NCBI GenBank assembly: GCA_002887195.1
Contig: PJAB01000158.1
Coordinates: 1 to 37,070 of the forward strand
Length of the DNA: 37,070 nt
Source: Chrysochromulina parva
Taxonomy: Eukaryota; Haptophyta; Prymnesiales; Chrysochromulinaceae
Reading direction: 5' to 3'
Part shown: in pieces, positions 9,780 through 18,598 of the stretch
How positions within the stretch are numbered: the stretch's first letter is position 1
Layout: each line of letters begins with the position of its first letter
The notes under the pieces: generated by a model
What the model was told of the DNA's origin: nothing
Seen by the model: only the letters and a program-made list of their open reading frames with translations
Databases searched by the model: none
Translations under genes and position numbers: made by a program

Positions 9780-9982
9780 TTTGCTAGCCAGTTCCGAAGC
9801 GGGTGGGATCGGGGGATACAAAAGTTCCACAGTCAAAACTCACTCCAACCCGTTTTCCCCCAGGACCCGCAGGGGTGTCGGCCCGGCGCGGTAGTCCCCA
9901 TTCACGGCTGGGACAAAACTTTCAAGACCCGTGTGTTTGACTAGCTCAAGACCCGCGTCCCCACCGTCTGCGTATTGTCTCA
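9780..9982. promoter_or_regulatory. Shared upstream region of two divergent genes
   Basis: These 203 bases lie between divergent start codons. The near-duplicate TCAAGACCCGTGT and TCAAGACCCGCGT lie close to the plus-strand start (about 9928-9960). Promoter activity is inferred from orientation. Confidence 0.45.
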
Positions 9983-12391
9983 ATGGGTGCTGCTCAAAGT
10001 GCAGCGGATGACGACGGCGGTTGTGACTCGCCGTCGTCGCTGCCCGACGTCGCCCAACTCCTCGGCGGCTCGTCGGAAGCGAGAGCAAGCCACGACCTGG
10101 CGCTCCTGATGGCGTCGTCGCCGTCTGTGCGGCGAATCACTTTCCAGGCCTACTTTGCGAGCTACTATTTTTTCTTGTGGGCGTCGCACGTGAAGCAGCA
10201 ACGACGCAGGCGGATCGTGCTCGACATATTAGCCCGGTCGACACCCACGCCCGCGGCCGCGGCAGCGCTGAAAAGCCTACGCTCTCCTGCAGCAGCGCCA
10301 CCCAGCGCAGCAGCGGCACGGCCGGTTCGCGGCCTGAGCATGTCGCACACTGCACCGGCTTCGCCGCAGCCCACGGGCGCCCTGGAGCCACTGCGAGGCT
10401 GCCCCGCCAGCAGCAGCAGCAGCAGCAGCAGCCCCAGAGATCGGTTGATCACGTTTGGCTCAAAAGCGAACCGATTCGGCGTGAGCCCGCCCAGCCCGGA
10501 GATCAGCCCAGCCAAACCCGCGGGCGGCGCCGTCGTCGCTTATGGAGGCCCGCGGCAGCGGGCTGCAGCAGGGGTAACGGCGATCGCCGAGGTGATAACG
10601 GCTGTGAAGACGCCGTCGCCACCGTCCTCACCAGTCAAGGCAGTTGTCGACAGCAGCTCGAGCGTGCCGCCTCCGCTGCCCGAGAGCGCTGCCAGCCGCG
10701 CTGGCGGTGCTGCAACTGCGGCGTGCGGCTGCAGTAGACCGCGCCAACGCACGCCGCGCCAAAGCACGCCGCTGCTGGCGCCCTCGCAACCTGCGGCAGC
10801 CGGCGGAAGCAGCAGCGCCGCGCGCCACACGGCTGCGCGCAACCCCGTGGCGGTTGCTGCCTGCGCGGCTGCCGCTGCAGCAGTAGTAGCAGCAGCCCAG
10901 GCAGTTGCATCAGCTCCCACGGAGCCGGCTCCGAGCTCCATGGCGAGCGCATGGATCTGCGGACCGGTCGATACGCTGCTGCACGAGGGCCGTCTTGACG
11001 AGGCGATCCAGGCTGGCTGGCTGGGCGATGCGGACGAGCTCGCTTTGCTCAATGGGACCTTCCCCGGAGCGACGACGCACGTCGTGACGATCTCACGCGC
11101 CGACGGGCAGCTCGGGCTGTACATGAGCCTCGACACGGGGGCACCCCTGATCGACGAGGTCGTCGTGGGCGGCGCCGCCCACAAGGCGGGCGGGCTACAG
11201 GAGTGGGATTGCATCTCCGCCGTGGAGGGGCGCCCCGTCTTCACGCTGCAGGCTACCCTGAAGGCTCTGAGCGCCGTCCCCATGAATCAGCCGACCATCC
11301 GGCTGCAGGTGCGCCGGTTACCTCCATATGCCGAGCTGGCGGGGATCAAGCGGCTCACCCAGGACGGGATCGTAGCTGCGGCCACCCCGACCACCGCCGA
11401 GCCACGACGACCACCACCACCTCCACCACCACCACCACCACCACCACCTCCACCTCCGCCTCCGACGTTGGTGAAGGAGGAGGGCGCCGTGGCGGGCGCT
11501 CCTCCTGCTTCTTCGATTGCATCCTTCGGCCTGCCTCGGGCGCTGTCAATCTCGGCGCCGGGCCGGAAAGCCGAGCACCTCGAGTTCTCCGCCGCCACAG
11601 CTCGTCGTCAAGAGGCGGCCGCTGTGCGGCGGCTCGAGATGAAGCGCGAGACAGCCCAGCGGCTCGAGCGGCTGGCGCGAGCTGGCCAGCATGCCGAGGA
11701 GCGTGCGGCTCAAGAGGCGGCTGTGGCGGCCGAGGTGGCGCGCGCGGCGCAACGCGCCAAGGAGGAGCGCTGGCGTGCGGCGCGCGCGGCCGAGCGAGAG
11801 AAGATGCGACAGCTCACTGTCGAGAGGTACCTGTCGAAGGCCCAATCGGTGCTTGCGGATTTGACGAAACAGCTCGCGGCCAAACGGGACGTGGACTTCT
11901 GCGCAACGGTCGTCCAGACGTACGTGCGACGGATGCTGGCGCGCCGCCAAGCGCTGCGGGAGCGTGCGGCGCGGTTGGATCGAACGATGCGCGAGCAGCG
12001 CGAGATCTGGCAAGCTCGCGAAATCTGGCGGCTTCGGCAGGCTGCGAGCATGCTTGCGAGGGAGGATAATATGCTACAGCTGCCACAGCCTCCATGGCCG
12101 CCACAGCCGCCATTGCCGCCACGGCCGTCAGCGCCGCTGCAGCCGCCGCCGCCGCCGTCGTCGTCATCGCTGCAGCCGCCGCCGCCGTCCTCGCAGCCGC
12201 CGTCCTCGCAGCCGCCGCCGCCGCCATCGGGCGTCACGCTCGATGAGATGTTGCACCTGGAAGACAATGAGGATGACAAGGACGAGTTCGTGTCACTCCC
12301 CCTCGAAAAGAAGCCAAAGCCCCCGGCACGTAGACCCTCTCTAGAGGCGATGCTGACCGAGTCGATGCGAGAGCGATTCAGCAATCTTTAG
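9983..12391 (+). CDS. PDZ-domain and IQ-motif scaffold-like protein, possible N-myristoylation
   Basis: 802 residues. It starts MGAAQSAA, which fits an N-myristoylation signal (Gly2, small residue at 6), suggesting membrane association. A hydrophobic-aromatic patch (YFASYYFFLW, about 57-66) follows. Residues about 100-320 are Ala/Ser/Pro low complexity. A PDZ-like domain lies at about 365-446 (carboxylate-loop-like QLGLYM, then AAHKAGGLQEWDCISAVEGR). Next come a polyproline run (477-494), an Arg/Glu/Ala-rich helix (about 540-690) with an IQ-like motif VVQTYVRRMLARR (643-655) that could bind calmodulin or centrin, more Pro-rich sequence and an acidic patch. It is not assignable to a named family. 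Domains suggest a scaffold; the partner is unknown. Confidence 0.7.
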   Translation: MGAAQSAADDDGGCDSPSSLPDVAQLLGGSSEARASHDLALLMASSPSVRRITFQAYFASYYFFLWASHVKQQRRRRIVLDILARSTPTPAAAAALKSLRSPAAAPPSAAAARPVRGLSMSHTAPASPQPTGALEPLRGCPASSSSSSSSPRDRLITFGSKANRFGVSPPSPEISPAKPAGGAVVAYGGPRQRAAAGVTAIAEVITAVKTPSPPSSPVKAVVDSSSSVPPPLPESAASRAGGAATAACGCSRPRQRTPRQSTPLLAPSQPAAAGGSSSAARHTAARNPVAVAACAAAAAAVVAAAQAVASAPTEPAPSSMASAWICGPVDTLLHEGRLDEAIQAGWLGDADELALLNGTFPGATTHVVTISRADGQLGLYMSLDTGAPLIDEVVVGGAAHKAGGLQEWDCISAVEGRPVFTLQATLKALSAVPMNQPTIRLQVRRLPPYAELAGIKRLTQDGIVAAATPTTAEPRRPPPPPPPPPPPPPPPPPPTLVKEEGAVAGAPPASSIASFGLPRALSISAPGRKAEHLEFSAATARRQEAAAVRRLEMKRETAQRLERLARAGQHAEERAAQEAAVAAEVARAAQRAKEERWRAARAAEREKMRQLTVERYLSKAQSVLADLTKQLAAKRDVDFCATVVQTYVRRMLARRQALRERAARLDRTMREQREIWQAREIWRLRQAASMLAREDNMLQLPQPPWPPQPPLPPRPSAPLQPPPPPSSSSLQPPPPSSQPPSSQPPPPPSGVTLDEMLHLEDNEDDKDEFVSLPLEKKPKPPARRPSLEAMLTESMRERFSNL
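11408..11465 (+). repeat. CCA/CCT microsatellite encoding polyproline
   Basis: Nearly pure CCA/CCT triplets encode the proline run of the PDZ/IQ protein. The length is likely to vary between strains, as for other triplet repeats. Confidence 0.85.
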
Positions 12392-12858
12392 AGCATCACT
12401 TCGTGCGGCTTCTGGCCCCGGCGGCTTCATGGTCTTCGGTTTGCGGAGCGGCGGATGTCAAGATTCAAGCCTCGCGATGGGTACCCTCAGACGCACCGGA
12501 GTGCGGAGACGCACCGGTGAAACCTCCACGATGTGAGTCACAGAGTCAGGGAGACGCGTTGTCAGTTCGTGCGTCACGGATCAGAACACATACAGAACAC
12601 ATATTAGATTGCTACAAATACGGGAACCCCGAGACTGGACACACTCCTGGACACACTCCTGGACAATGAACCGGACATAAACACAAAAGCACATGGCCCG
12701 GCGGACCCGGGACCGCGCGACGGGGCCGAGCGCGCGAGGAATGGAGAGAAGGAGAATGGCGGCTCACCCAACCGCAATCACACCCACAAGGTGAAAAGGG
12801 AGGCCTCTGAGAGAGTCGCACCGTGAGTTGACCATCCGAGTTGGAGCTCGAAACCGTT
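12392..12858. other. Intergenic region between convergent genes
   Basis: The PDZ/IQ gene and TAT end toward each other. A 12-base tandem repeat (TGGACACACTCC, two copies plus a partial third, 12636-12665) is the only structure seen. No gene supported. Confidence 0.5.
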
Positions 12859-14313
12859 TCACCCGCCGCCGTCGACACTCACAGCGTGCCTGTTGCAGAA
12901 GGCCTCAATACGGTCAAACGCGTCGGCAAGCGCCGAGCGTGGGCCCGAAAAGACGACACGGAAGAAGTGCTCGACGCCGAAGCACGCGCCAGGCAGCACG
13001 AAGACAGCCTCCTCGGACAGAAGACGCTCGACGAACTCGGCGTCGTTTGCAAAGGCGGGGAGCACTGTGGGGTCGTACTGGACCATCACGTACATCGCGC
13101 CCTGCGGAGCCACAGGCTGCAGGCCGCGGATACGCGCGAGGCGCTCGTACGTGAACGCCGCGCTGTCCTGCAGCGTGCGCATGTAGTGCGCGTCCGCGGC
13201 GGCAAGCGACGCGGCCTCGGCGCTGCCCGGTTTGGGGCAGAGCACCCGTGGAATCGCGCCTTGCACAAGCGTGTTCGCGCCGGAGATGAGCTGCGTGAGG
13301 CGGCCGAAGCCTTCGCGGACCGCGCCGAGAGCGCCAACGGGGTCATGCAGCAGGATCCAGCCCACGCGCCAGCCGGGCACCAGGAACTGCTTGGCGAGGC
13401 CGCCCACGGAGACGATGGGCACGTCTTCGGAGAGCGCTGCGAGCGGATGGAACGGGTGGCCCTCAAACGTCATCTCTCCGTAGATCTCGTCAGCGATGAT
13501 GGGGAGCGTGTGGCGGCGTGCGATGTCGAGCAGCCCCTCGAGGTGCTCGCGCGGAAACACCGATCCGCATGGGTTGGACGGGTTGTTGATCACGAGCGCC
13601 TTGGTCCGTGCGTCGATGAGAGCCTCAAGCTGCTCGAGGTCCGCCTGCCACCCCTTCTCGGGCACAAGATCGTACTCGCGCACGCTCGCGCCCTGCGACT
13701 CGGCGAGGACCTGGTAGAGCGGGAAGCCCGGCCTCGGAACCAGCAGGTTGTCGCCCTCGTCGAGCATCCCGTTGATCGCGATCTCGAGCGCGCCCGAGCA
13801 GCCGCTCGCGATGATCACATCCTCAGGCTTGTACACGCATGTGCTTGTCGAGAAGCGCTTGGCGACGGCGGCGCGCGCGGCGTCGAGGCCGGACGATGCG
13901 CCGTACCCATTGAACTTGCCCTCGCGGATGAGCGCGATCATAGTTTCGTTGAGCACCTCGGGCGCCTGCAGGTTGCCGAAAGCTGTAGGGTCGCCCAGCG
14001 AAAGGGGGATGACGGGCTTGCCGGGGATGGGATCCCGCTTCTGCGACGTTATCTTCTCCATAATTTTTCGGATCGGGTTGGATGTGCGCTGTGCCTTGAT
14101 GGACATGGGCACGTGCCAGATCTTGGCCCGCTTGGGCTCCAACGTGCCAGGAGTCACCACCTCCGTGATGTCCGACTCGGCGCCATATGTGGAGTCGGCG
14201 TCCCACGCCGAGGAAGGCCGAGCTTTCGCCTTCGACGATGACGACGATGGCACTGATGGCAACTGGATGTGGCCGAAGTTGAAGTTCAGTTTGCCCGGTT
14301 GTTGTAGCGCCAT
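12859..14313 (-). CDS. TAT: Tyrosine aminotransferase
   Basis: 484 residues, no intron. It transfers the amino group of tyrosine to 2-oxoglutarate, giving 4-hydroxyphenylpyruvate, the first step of tyrosine breakdown. It is a fold-type I PLP aminotransferase with the animal-type TAT signature: NPIRKIMEK near residue 79, SLGDPTAFGNL (105-115), NNPSNPCGSVF (243-253), ADEIYGEM (274-281) and the PLP-lysine segment GGLAKQFLVPGWRVGW with Lys308. A C-terminal FFRVVF supplies the carboxylate-binding Arg. The first 70 residues are a polar, Ser-rich extension without an obvious signal peptide. ATG 14313 is the first of the frame. It is the left end of the tyrosine-degradation cluster and diverges from the F-box/SLOG gene. 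Specificity for tyrosine rather than another aromatic acid is inferred from sequence and neighbours. Confidence 0.95.
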   Translation of the reverse strand: MALQQPGKLNFNFGHIQLPSVPSSSSSKAKARPSSAWDADSTYGAESDITEVVTPGTLEPKRAKIWHVPMSIKAQRTSNPIRKIMEKITSQKRDPIPGKPVIPLSLGDPTAFGNLQAPEVLNETMIALIREGKFNGYGASSGLDAARAAVAKRFSTSTCVYKPEDVIIASGCSGALEIAINGMLDEGDNLLVPRPGFPLYQVLAESQGASVREYDLVPEKGWQADLEQLEALIDARTKALVINNPSNPCGSVFPREHLEGLLDIARRHTLPIIADEIYGEMTFEGHPFHPLAALSEDVPIVSVGGLAKQFLVPGWRVGWILLHDPVGALGAVREGFGRLTQLISGANTLVQGAIPRVLCPKPGSAEAASLAAADAHYMRTLQDSAAFTYERLARIRGLQPVAPQGAMYVMVQYDPTVLPAFANDAEFVERLLSEEAVFVLPGACFGVEHFFRVVFSGPRSALADAFDRIEAFCNRHAVSVDGGG

Positions 14314-14626
14314 GCGGATGGATTGTCACGGATGGTGTAACACGGATGGTGTCACACGGAGGTATCTTGAGGAAAGCGGGCGCCGGAAGGATTGACTCGG
14401 ACGTGCTTTACGGATATCTTGTGGAAAGCGGGCGCGCGAATTTGACGAATCTCTCTTGAAGCTTTGCGTTCGAACCGAACCCAGAACACATGACGCATTT
14501 GGTCTAGTTACGGAGCCTTGACTGTGCCACGAAGTAGTCCCGTTTCGCGACGAAGTTTCCGTTTCCACACGACTTTTGGACTTTTTTCCCTTTCACAACA
14601 TGTGAGCCTGCGAATGATCGCCAACG
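14314..14626. promoter_or_regulatory. Divergent promoter region of TAT and F-box/SLOG gene
   Basis: 313 bases between two divergent start codons. It contains two sets of direct repeats: CACGGATGGTGT at 14327 and 14341, and the 21-base TATCTTG(A/T)GGAAAGCGGGCGC at 14363 and 14415. Paired sites like these are what binding sites of a dimeric or repeated regulator look like, but they could also be simple duplications. The SLOG-gene side also has an AT-richer stretch near 14578-14600. Confidence 0.5.
14363..14435. repeat. 21-base direct repeat upstream of TAT
   Basis: TATCTTG(A/T)GGAAAGCGGGCGC occurs at 14363-14383 and 14415-14435, 20 of 21 bases identical, 52 bases apart. It lies 50-122 bases upstream of the TAT start codon. 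I did not see it at the other cluster promoters. Confidence 0.8.
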
Positions 14627-16246
14627 ATGCTCGTGAGGGTCGTGCGCCGGTTGTGTGGTTGTTGCGGAGGCGCACACGAGGAACCGGCCGAGATTCGCAG
14701 CATAGGGTTTCAAAGGGTTGCGGCTTGGGATGCAGATGAAGTGCCATTAGAGCAGGATGCAGTATGTTGGGACGCGGATGAGATGACGGCCATTCAACCT
14801 CGTTCATTTTTGAAGGCCAGCCCGTCACATCTTTGCGAGCTGCCAGACGAGCTCCTATCTGCAATCGCTCGCGTGCTCTGGAATCCAATCGTCCCCGAGA
14901 CTCTCGACCCACTCCTTGCTGCCTGCCGCCGCCTGCACTCGGTCATTCTGACGCTGGCAGCACAAGAGCTCAGGCGTGAGCTGCTCTTCCGAGATGAGAG
15001 CAGCAACCTCGCCGGCTGGGGCGGCCTCGTGCTTGGGCCACCATGGCACCTGCGTGCAGATCGCGAGGGATATCACGATCAGCGTGAGGTCCGTCGCAAC
15101 GCGCTGCAGTCCTTCGCACGTTTCATCATCGTCCGGAACTCTTCAGACGGAGCCGCGCTGTATGCGGCCATGCGCACACACTGGCAGCTCGCGCCGCCCA
15201 GCCTGGTCGTGCAGCTCGAGGGCGGCGACGGCTTCCAAGCGGGCCACGTGATCCCGGAGGACGTGCTCGGCGCGTGTACCCACGGCCTCGCGCAGCTCAG
15301 TGCACAGAGCGCCGGCCGCTGCTGGCTGCTGACGGATGGTCTCAAGGGTCGACGAAACGAGTTCCGCAGCATCGCGCAGCTGCTAGGCAAGGGCTTGCGC
15401 GAGGCGTGCGACTGCCCCGGCCTGCCTCGTACGTCCCATGCCGGCATAGGCGTCCCCTGGAGCATGAACAACCCGTTTGCGGATGCGAGCACGCCGCCCA
15501 GGACGTTCACACCGTCGAAGGGGCTTCACAGGCCGAGGCCCGTTCTACTCGGGTTCTCGCCTATGCGGCACCTCGCCTGCCACGAGCGCATGCACCTAGT
15601 GCGCCGTGGGCAGCAGCTCGTGATCGACCAAAGCCGGCGTTCAGCAGAGGATTGGCGACTCGCTCTCGAGCGACACCACACACACCTCGTGCTCACCACC
15701 CCTCCGCCTGCCCGCGCACCTGCCCGCGGCACGACGCGAGCGCCGCTGGCCGAGGCGCTGCTCCGAAGGCTGCTGCGCACGCTCGTGGGGCGGGATGAGG
15801 AGGCCGTTGGCTGTTTGGGTGAGACACTTGCTGGCGCTGCTGCTGAGCTTGCTGCTGATGCTGATGCTGATGCTGATGCTGCTGCTGCTGCTGGTGGCTC
15901 TGCGCCAACGACGTGCGTGCTCGTGCTCATCGGCGGCGACGGCGGCGGCGGCGGCGCTCAGCACAGTCCAGCCGCAGTGTCCTCCCAGTGGACACGGTGC
16001 TGTCCATTCGAAACGCTGTATTGGCACCTCGCGCAGGGTTGGCACGCGGTGGTCGTCACGAGCTCGGGCGGCGCCGCGGAGGTCATCGAGGAGCTCCTGC
16101 AGCAGCAGGCCCTACCGCCGCCTGCTGATCCGCCTGTCCTCTCGCATGAGTGCGTGCGCCAGCATCGCGCGCAGATCCACCTTGCGCGAGGCCGCGTGCA
16201 CGGCGAACTTGAAAAGCTCGTGCAGAGCTTGTGTGCGGGTAGGTAA
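14627..16246 (+). CDS. F-box-like protein with TRPM-type SLOG (LSDAT) domain
   Basis: 539 residues, no intron. Residues about 68-108 resemble an F-box (LCELPDELLSAIARVL, then DPLLAACRRLHSV). Residues about 186-280 look like the eukaryotic LSDAT/SLOG fold found at the N-terminus of TRPM channels: WQLAPPSLVVQLEGG, then GLAQLSAQSAGRCWLLTDGL followed by a segment with LLGKGLRE, then HAGIGVPW. SLOG domains bind nucleotide-derived ligands such as ADP-ribose or NAD. No transmembrane segment is seen, so it is not a channel. A DADADADA/poly-Ala insertion comes from a GCTGAT microsatellite. It sits between TAT and FAH-MAAI, shares a promoter region with TAT and is 177 bases upstream of FAH. A role as nucleotide-sensing ubiquitin-ligase adaptor is inference. 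Confidence 0.65.
   Translation: MLVRVVRRLCGCCGGAHEEPAEIRSIGFQRVAAWDADEVPLEQDAVCWDADEMTAIQPRSFLKASPSHLCELPDELLSAIARVLWNPIVPETLDPLLAACRRLHSVILTLAAQELRRELLFRDESSNLAGWGGLVLGPPWHLRADREGYHDQREVRRNALQSFARFIIVRNSSDGAALYAAMRTHWQLAPPSLVVQLEGGDGFQAGHVIPEDVLGACTHGLAQLSAQSAGRCWLLTDGLKGRRNEFRSIAQLLGKGLREACDCPGLPRTSHAGIGVPWSMNNPFADASTPPRTFTPSKGLHRPRPVLLGFSPMRHLACHERMHLVRRGQQLVIDQSRRSAEDWRLALERHHTHLVLTTPPPARAPARGTTRAPLAEALLRRLLRTLVGRDEEAVGCLGETLAGAAAELAADADADADAAAAAGGSAPTTCVLVLIGGDGGGGGAQHSPAAVSSQWTRCCPFETLYWHLAQGWHAVVVTSSGGAAEVIEELLQQQALPPPADPPVLSHECVRQHRAQIHLARGRVHGELEKLVQSLCAGR
15832..15898 (+). repeat. GCTGAT/GCTGCT microsatellite in SLOG gene
   Basis: GCTGAT and GCTGCT units encode an Ala-Asp and poly-Ala insertion in a surface-like part of the SLOG region. 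Confidence 0.85.
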
Positions 16247-16423
16247 GGTCAGATCTCGATTTCTTCCTCCAGTGCCCCAAGGAAAATCGAAAGTCAAATG
16301 ACAATGAAGCGGAGTTTCGCGAAGTTGATGCATGTTGATGATTCGTCAATTCATCGATCTTCTGCGGCTTGGGCTTCGGCACGGGGCGTCTGCGAAAAAC
16401 TTGACTTCACACGGTCCGTCGTC

Positions 16424-18598
16424 ATGGCCACCAAACTGACGTCCTGGATCGCTGGTGCGGACGAGAGCGAGTTCCCGGTGCAAAACCTTCCTTTTGGCGT
16501 CTTCTCGCACCTCGTGAGTGGGCGCGAGCCACGAATCGGCGTGGCCATTGGCCCGATGGTGGTCGACATGAAGGCGCTGCTCACAGAGGGCCTCCTGGAC
16601 GGGCTGACGTGCGCTCCGGTTTTCGCGAGCGCGACGCTCAATGCCTTCATGGCGCAGCCAAAGGCCGAACGCGTCGCAGTGCGCGAGTTCCTCACGCAGC
16701 TCCTCTTGACCAGCGGCACGGACGAGCGGCTACACGCGAGCCCCGAGCTGCAGGCGGCCTGCCTCGTGCCTCTCGCGGAGGTGGGGATGCACCTGCCCGC
16801 AACCATCGGCGACTACACTGACTTCTATTCGTCTCGAGATCACGCGACCAACGTTGGCATCATGTTCCGCGGCAAGGACAACGCACTGCAGCCCAACTGG
16901 CTCCATCTACCGGTCGGCTACCACGGGCGCGCCTCATCCGTTGTGCTGAGCGGCACGCCGGTAACGCGCCCCAAGGGGCAGCTGCAGCTGGACAAGGAGG
17001 ATCCGTCGAAGGGCTCGGAGCACGCAGCCTGCCGCCTCCTCGACTTTGAGCTTGAGATCGGCTTCTTCGTGGGCGGGCCGCCCAATGCACTTGGCGCTCC
17101 GCTCACCATGGAGCAGGCGGACGAGCGCATCTTCGGCTTCGTGCTGTGCAACGACTGGTCGGCGCGCGACATCCAAAAGTTCGAGTACGTGCCCCTCGGC
17201 CCCTTTGGCGCGAAGAACTTTTGCACCTCCATCTCGGCCTGGGTGGTGATGACCGAGGCGCTTGCTGCCTTCCGATGCGCCACGAGCGCTGGAGCGCAGG
17301 TACGTTGATTGCCACTGATGACCTGCCGTGCATGCAAGTGCCCACCACGGCGCTGTGCCACGAGCGTTTGAGCGCAGGACCCGACACCGCTGCCGTACCT
17401 GCGCGACCCGAACTACTCGTCGTACGACGTGGCGCTCGAGGTAACCATCACGCCCGCGGGCGCCGCAGCGGGCACCGTCGTCAGCCGCTCCAATTACAAG
17501 AACATGTACTGGACGTGCACGCAGCAGCTGGTGCATCACTCGGTGACCGGGTGCAACATGCTGCCGGGCGATCTCCTCGCCTCGGGCACGATCTCGGGCG
17601 CCGAGTCGAGCGCGTACGGTTCGATGCTCGAGCTGTGCTGGCAAGGCACCAAGGAGGTGGGCCCCCTCGCCGATGGCTCTGTGCGCAAGTTCCTCAAGGA
17701 CGGCGACACCGTCACCATCCGCGGCAAGTGCACGCACCCATCAGGCTTCTCGATTGGCTTCGGCGAATGTGCGGGACAGGTGCTGCCCGCCGGAGTGGTC
17801 GCGCCGCCGCCGCCGCTGCCGCCGCCGGCCGTGGCGCTGCACGACGTCTCGCTGCTCGCGTACTGGCGCTCCTCGTGCTCGTGGCGCGTGCGCGTCGCTC
17901 TTGCTTTTTACGGTGTCGCGTACAAGTACACCGCCGTCAACCTGCTGCACGGGGAACAGAGTGGGGTCTCCCCGATGGCACAGGTGCCGCGCCTCGATTG
18001 GACCGACAGCGCGGGCGAGCGCCATTCGCTCACGCAGTCGCTCGCGATCATCGAGTTCCTCGCCGAGGCGGCCGTTGGGGCCGTTGGGGCCGTTGGGGCC
18101 GAGGCGGCCGTTTGGGCTGCTGGGGCTGTTGGGATGGGCGGCCGCCGCTCGCTGCTCCCTCTCGAGCCGCTAGCGCGGGCGCGCGCGCGCGAGATTGCCG
18201 AGGTAATCAACGCGGGCACGCAGCCGCTCTCGAACCTCTCGCACATGAACGCGATCACGGCGGCCACCGAGGGCGCGGATGGGCGAGCGATTGGCAAGGC
18301 AGCGATGATCAAGGGGCTAGTGGCTGCCGAGGCCCTTGCCGCACGCAATCGCGACTGCCGCTTCTGCGTGGGCGCCCACACGAGCGTCGCCGATCTGTGC
18401 ATAGTGCCACAGCTGTACAATGCCCGCCGCTTTGGCATCGACCTCGCGCCCTACCCGCGGTTGCTCTGCGTGGAGGAGCACGCAGCCACTCTCCAGTACT
18501 TCCAGGTGGCCCACCCGAACGTGCAGCCCGACGCGGTAGAGGACGCTCAAGAGGACGCGCCGCCAAAGCGCCCCAACACCGAGGAGGAGGCGCGATGA
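16424..18598 (+). CDS. FAH/GSTZ1: Fumarylacetoacetase fused to maleylacetoacetate isomerase, two exons
   Basis: Exons 16424-17299 and 17378-18598 give 698 residues. Residues 1-430 are FAH, which splits fumarylacetoacetate into fumarate and acetoacetate. Conserved are YTDFYSSRDHATNVG with Asp133 and His140, LLDFELE with Glu209 and Glu211, CNDWSARDIQKFEYVPLGPF with Asp244, and Lys264. A proline linker (432-442) leads to a zeta-class GST, MAAI (about 449-670), with the active-site SSCSWRVR (457-464), QVPRLDW, TQSLAIIEFL, VADLCIVPQLYNARRF and YFQVAHPNVQPD. MAAI converts maleylacetoacetate to fumarylacetoacetate, so one chain performs the last two steps. The linker and both domains are in one open frame after one intron. 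An in-frame ATG at 16298 would add 42 residues; 16424 matches the normal FAH start. A GAVGAVGA-type repeat expands a MAAI loop. Confidence 0.95.
17276..17378 (+). repeat. FAH intron flanked by 25-base direct repeat
   Basis: The intron is 17300-17377 (78 bases, phase 0, GTACGT donor). The last 24 bases of exon 1 plus the G of the donor (17276-17300) are repeated at the intron's 3' end into the first base of exon 2 (17354-17378), 22 of 25 identical. The splice junction is fixed by FAH homology (AQ|DPTPLPYL). Confidence 0.85.
18066..18135 (+). repeat. GCCGTTGGG tandem repeat in MAAI loop
   Basis: Repeats of 9 bases (GCCGTTGGG and variants) encode an Ala/Gly/Val insertion. Zeta GSTs have a short loop here between the thioredoxin-like and helical domains, so the insertion is tolerated outside the active site. 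Confidence 0.8.

Noticed and set aside
8545..9894. Ser/Ala-rich open frame opposite the coiled-coil/UGPase-tail gene
   Set aside because: Composition only, no domains; the minus strand has coiled coil and a family match.
12841..14241. Long plus-strand open frame opposite TAT
   Set aside because: Its sequence is the reverse reading of a well-supported aminotransferase and has no family features.
14627..16246. TRPM-family ion channel
   Set aside because: Only the N-terminal SLOG-like part is present; no transmembrane segments are encoded.
15795..16301. Leu/Met-rich frame resembling a membrane protein
   Set aside because: It is the GCTGAT/GCTGCT microsatellite read in another frame of the SLOG gene.
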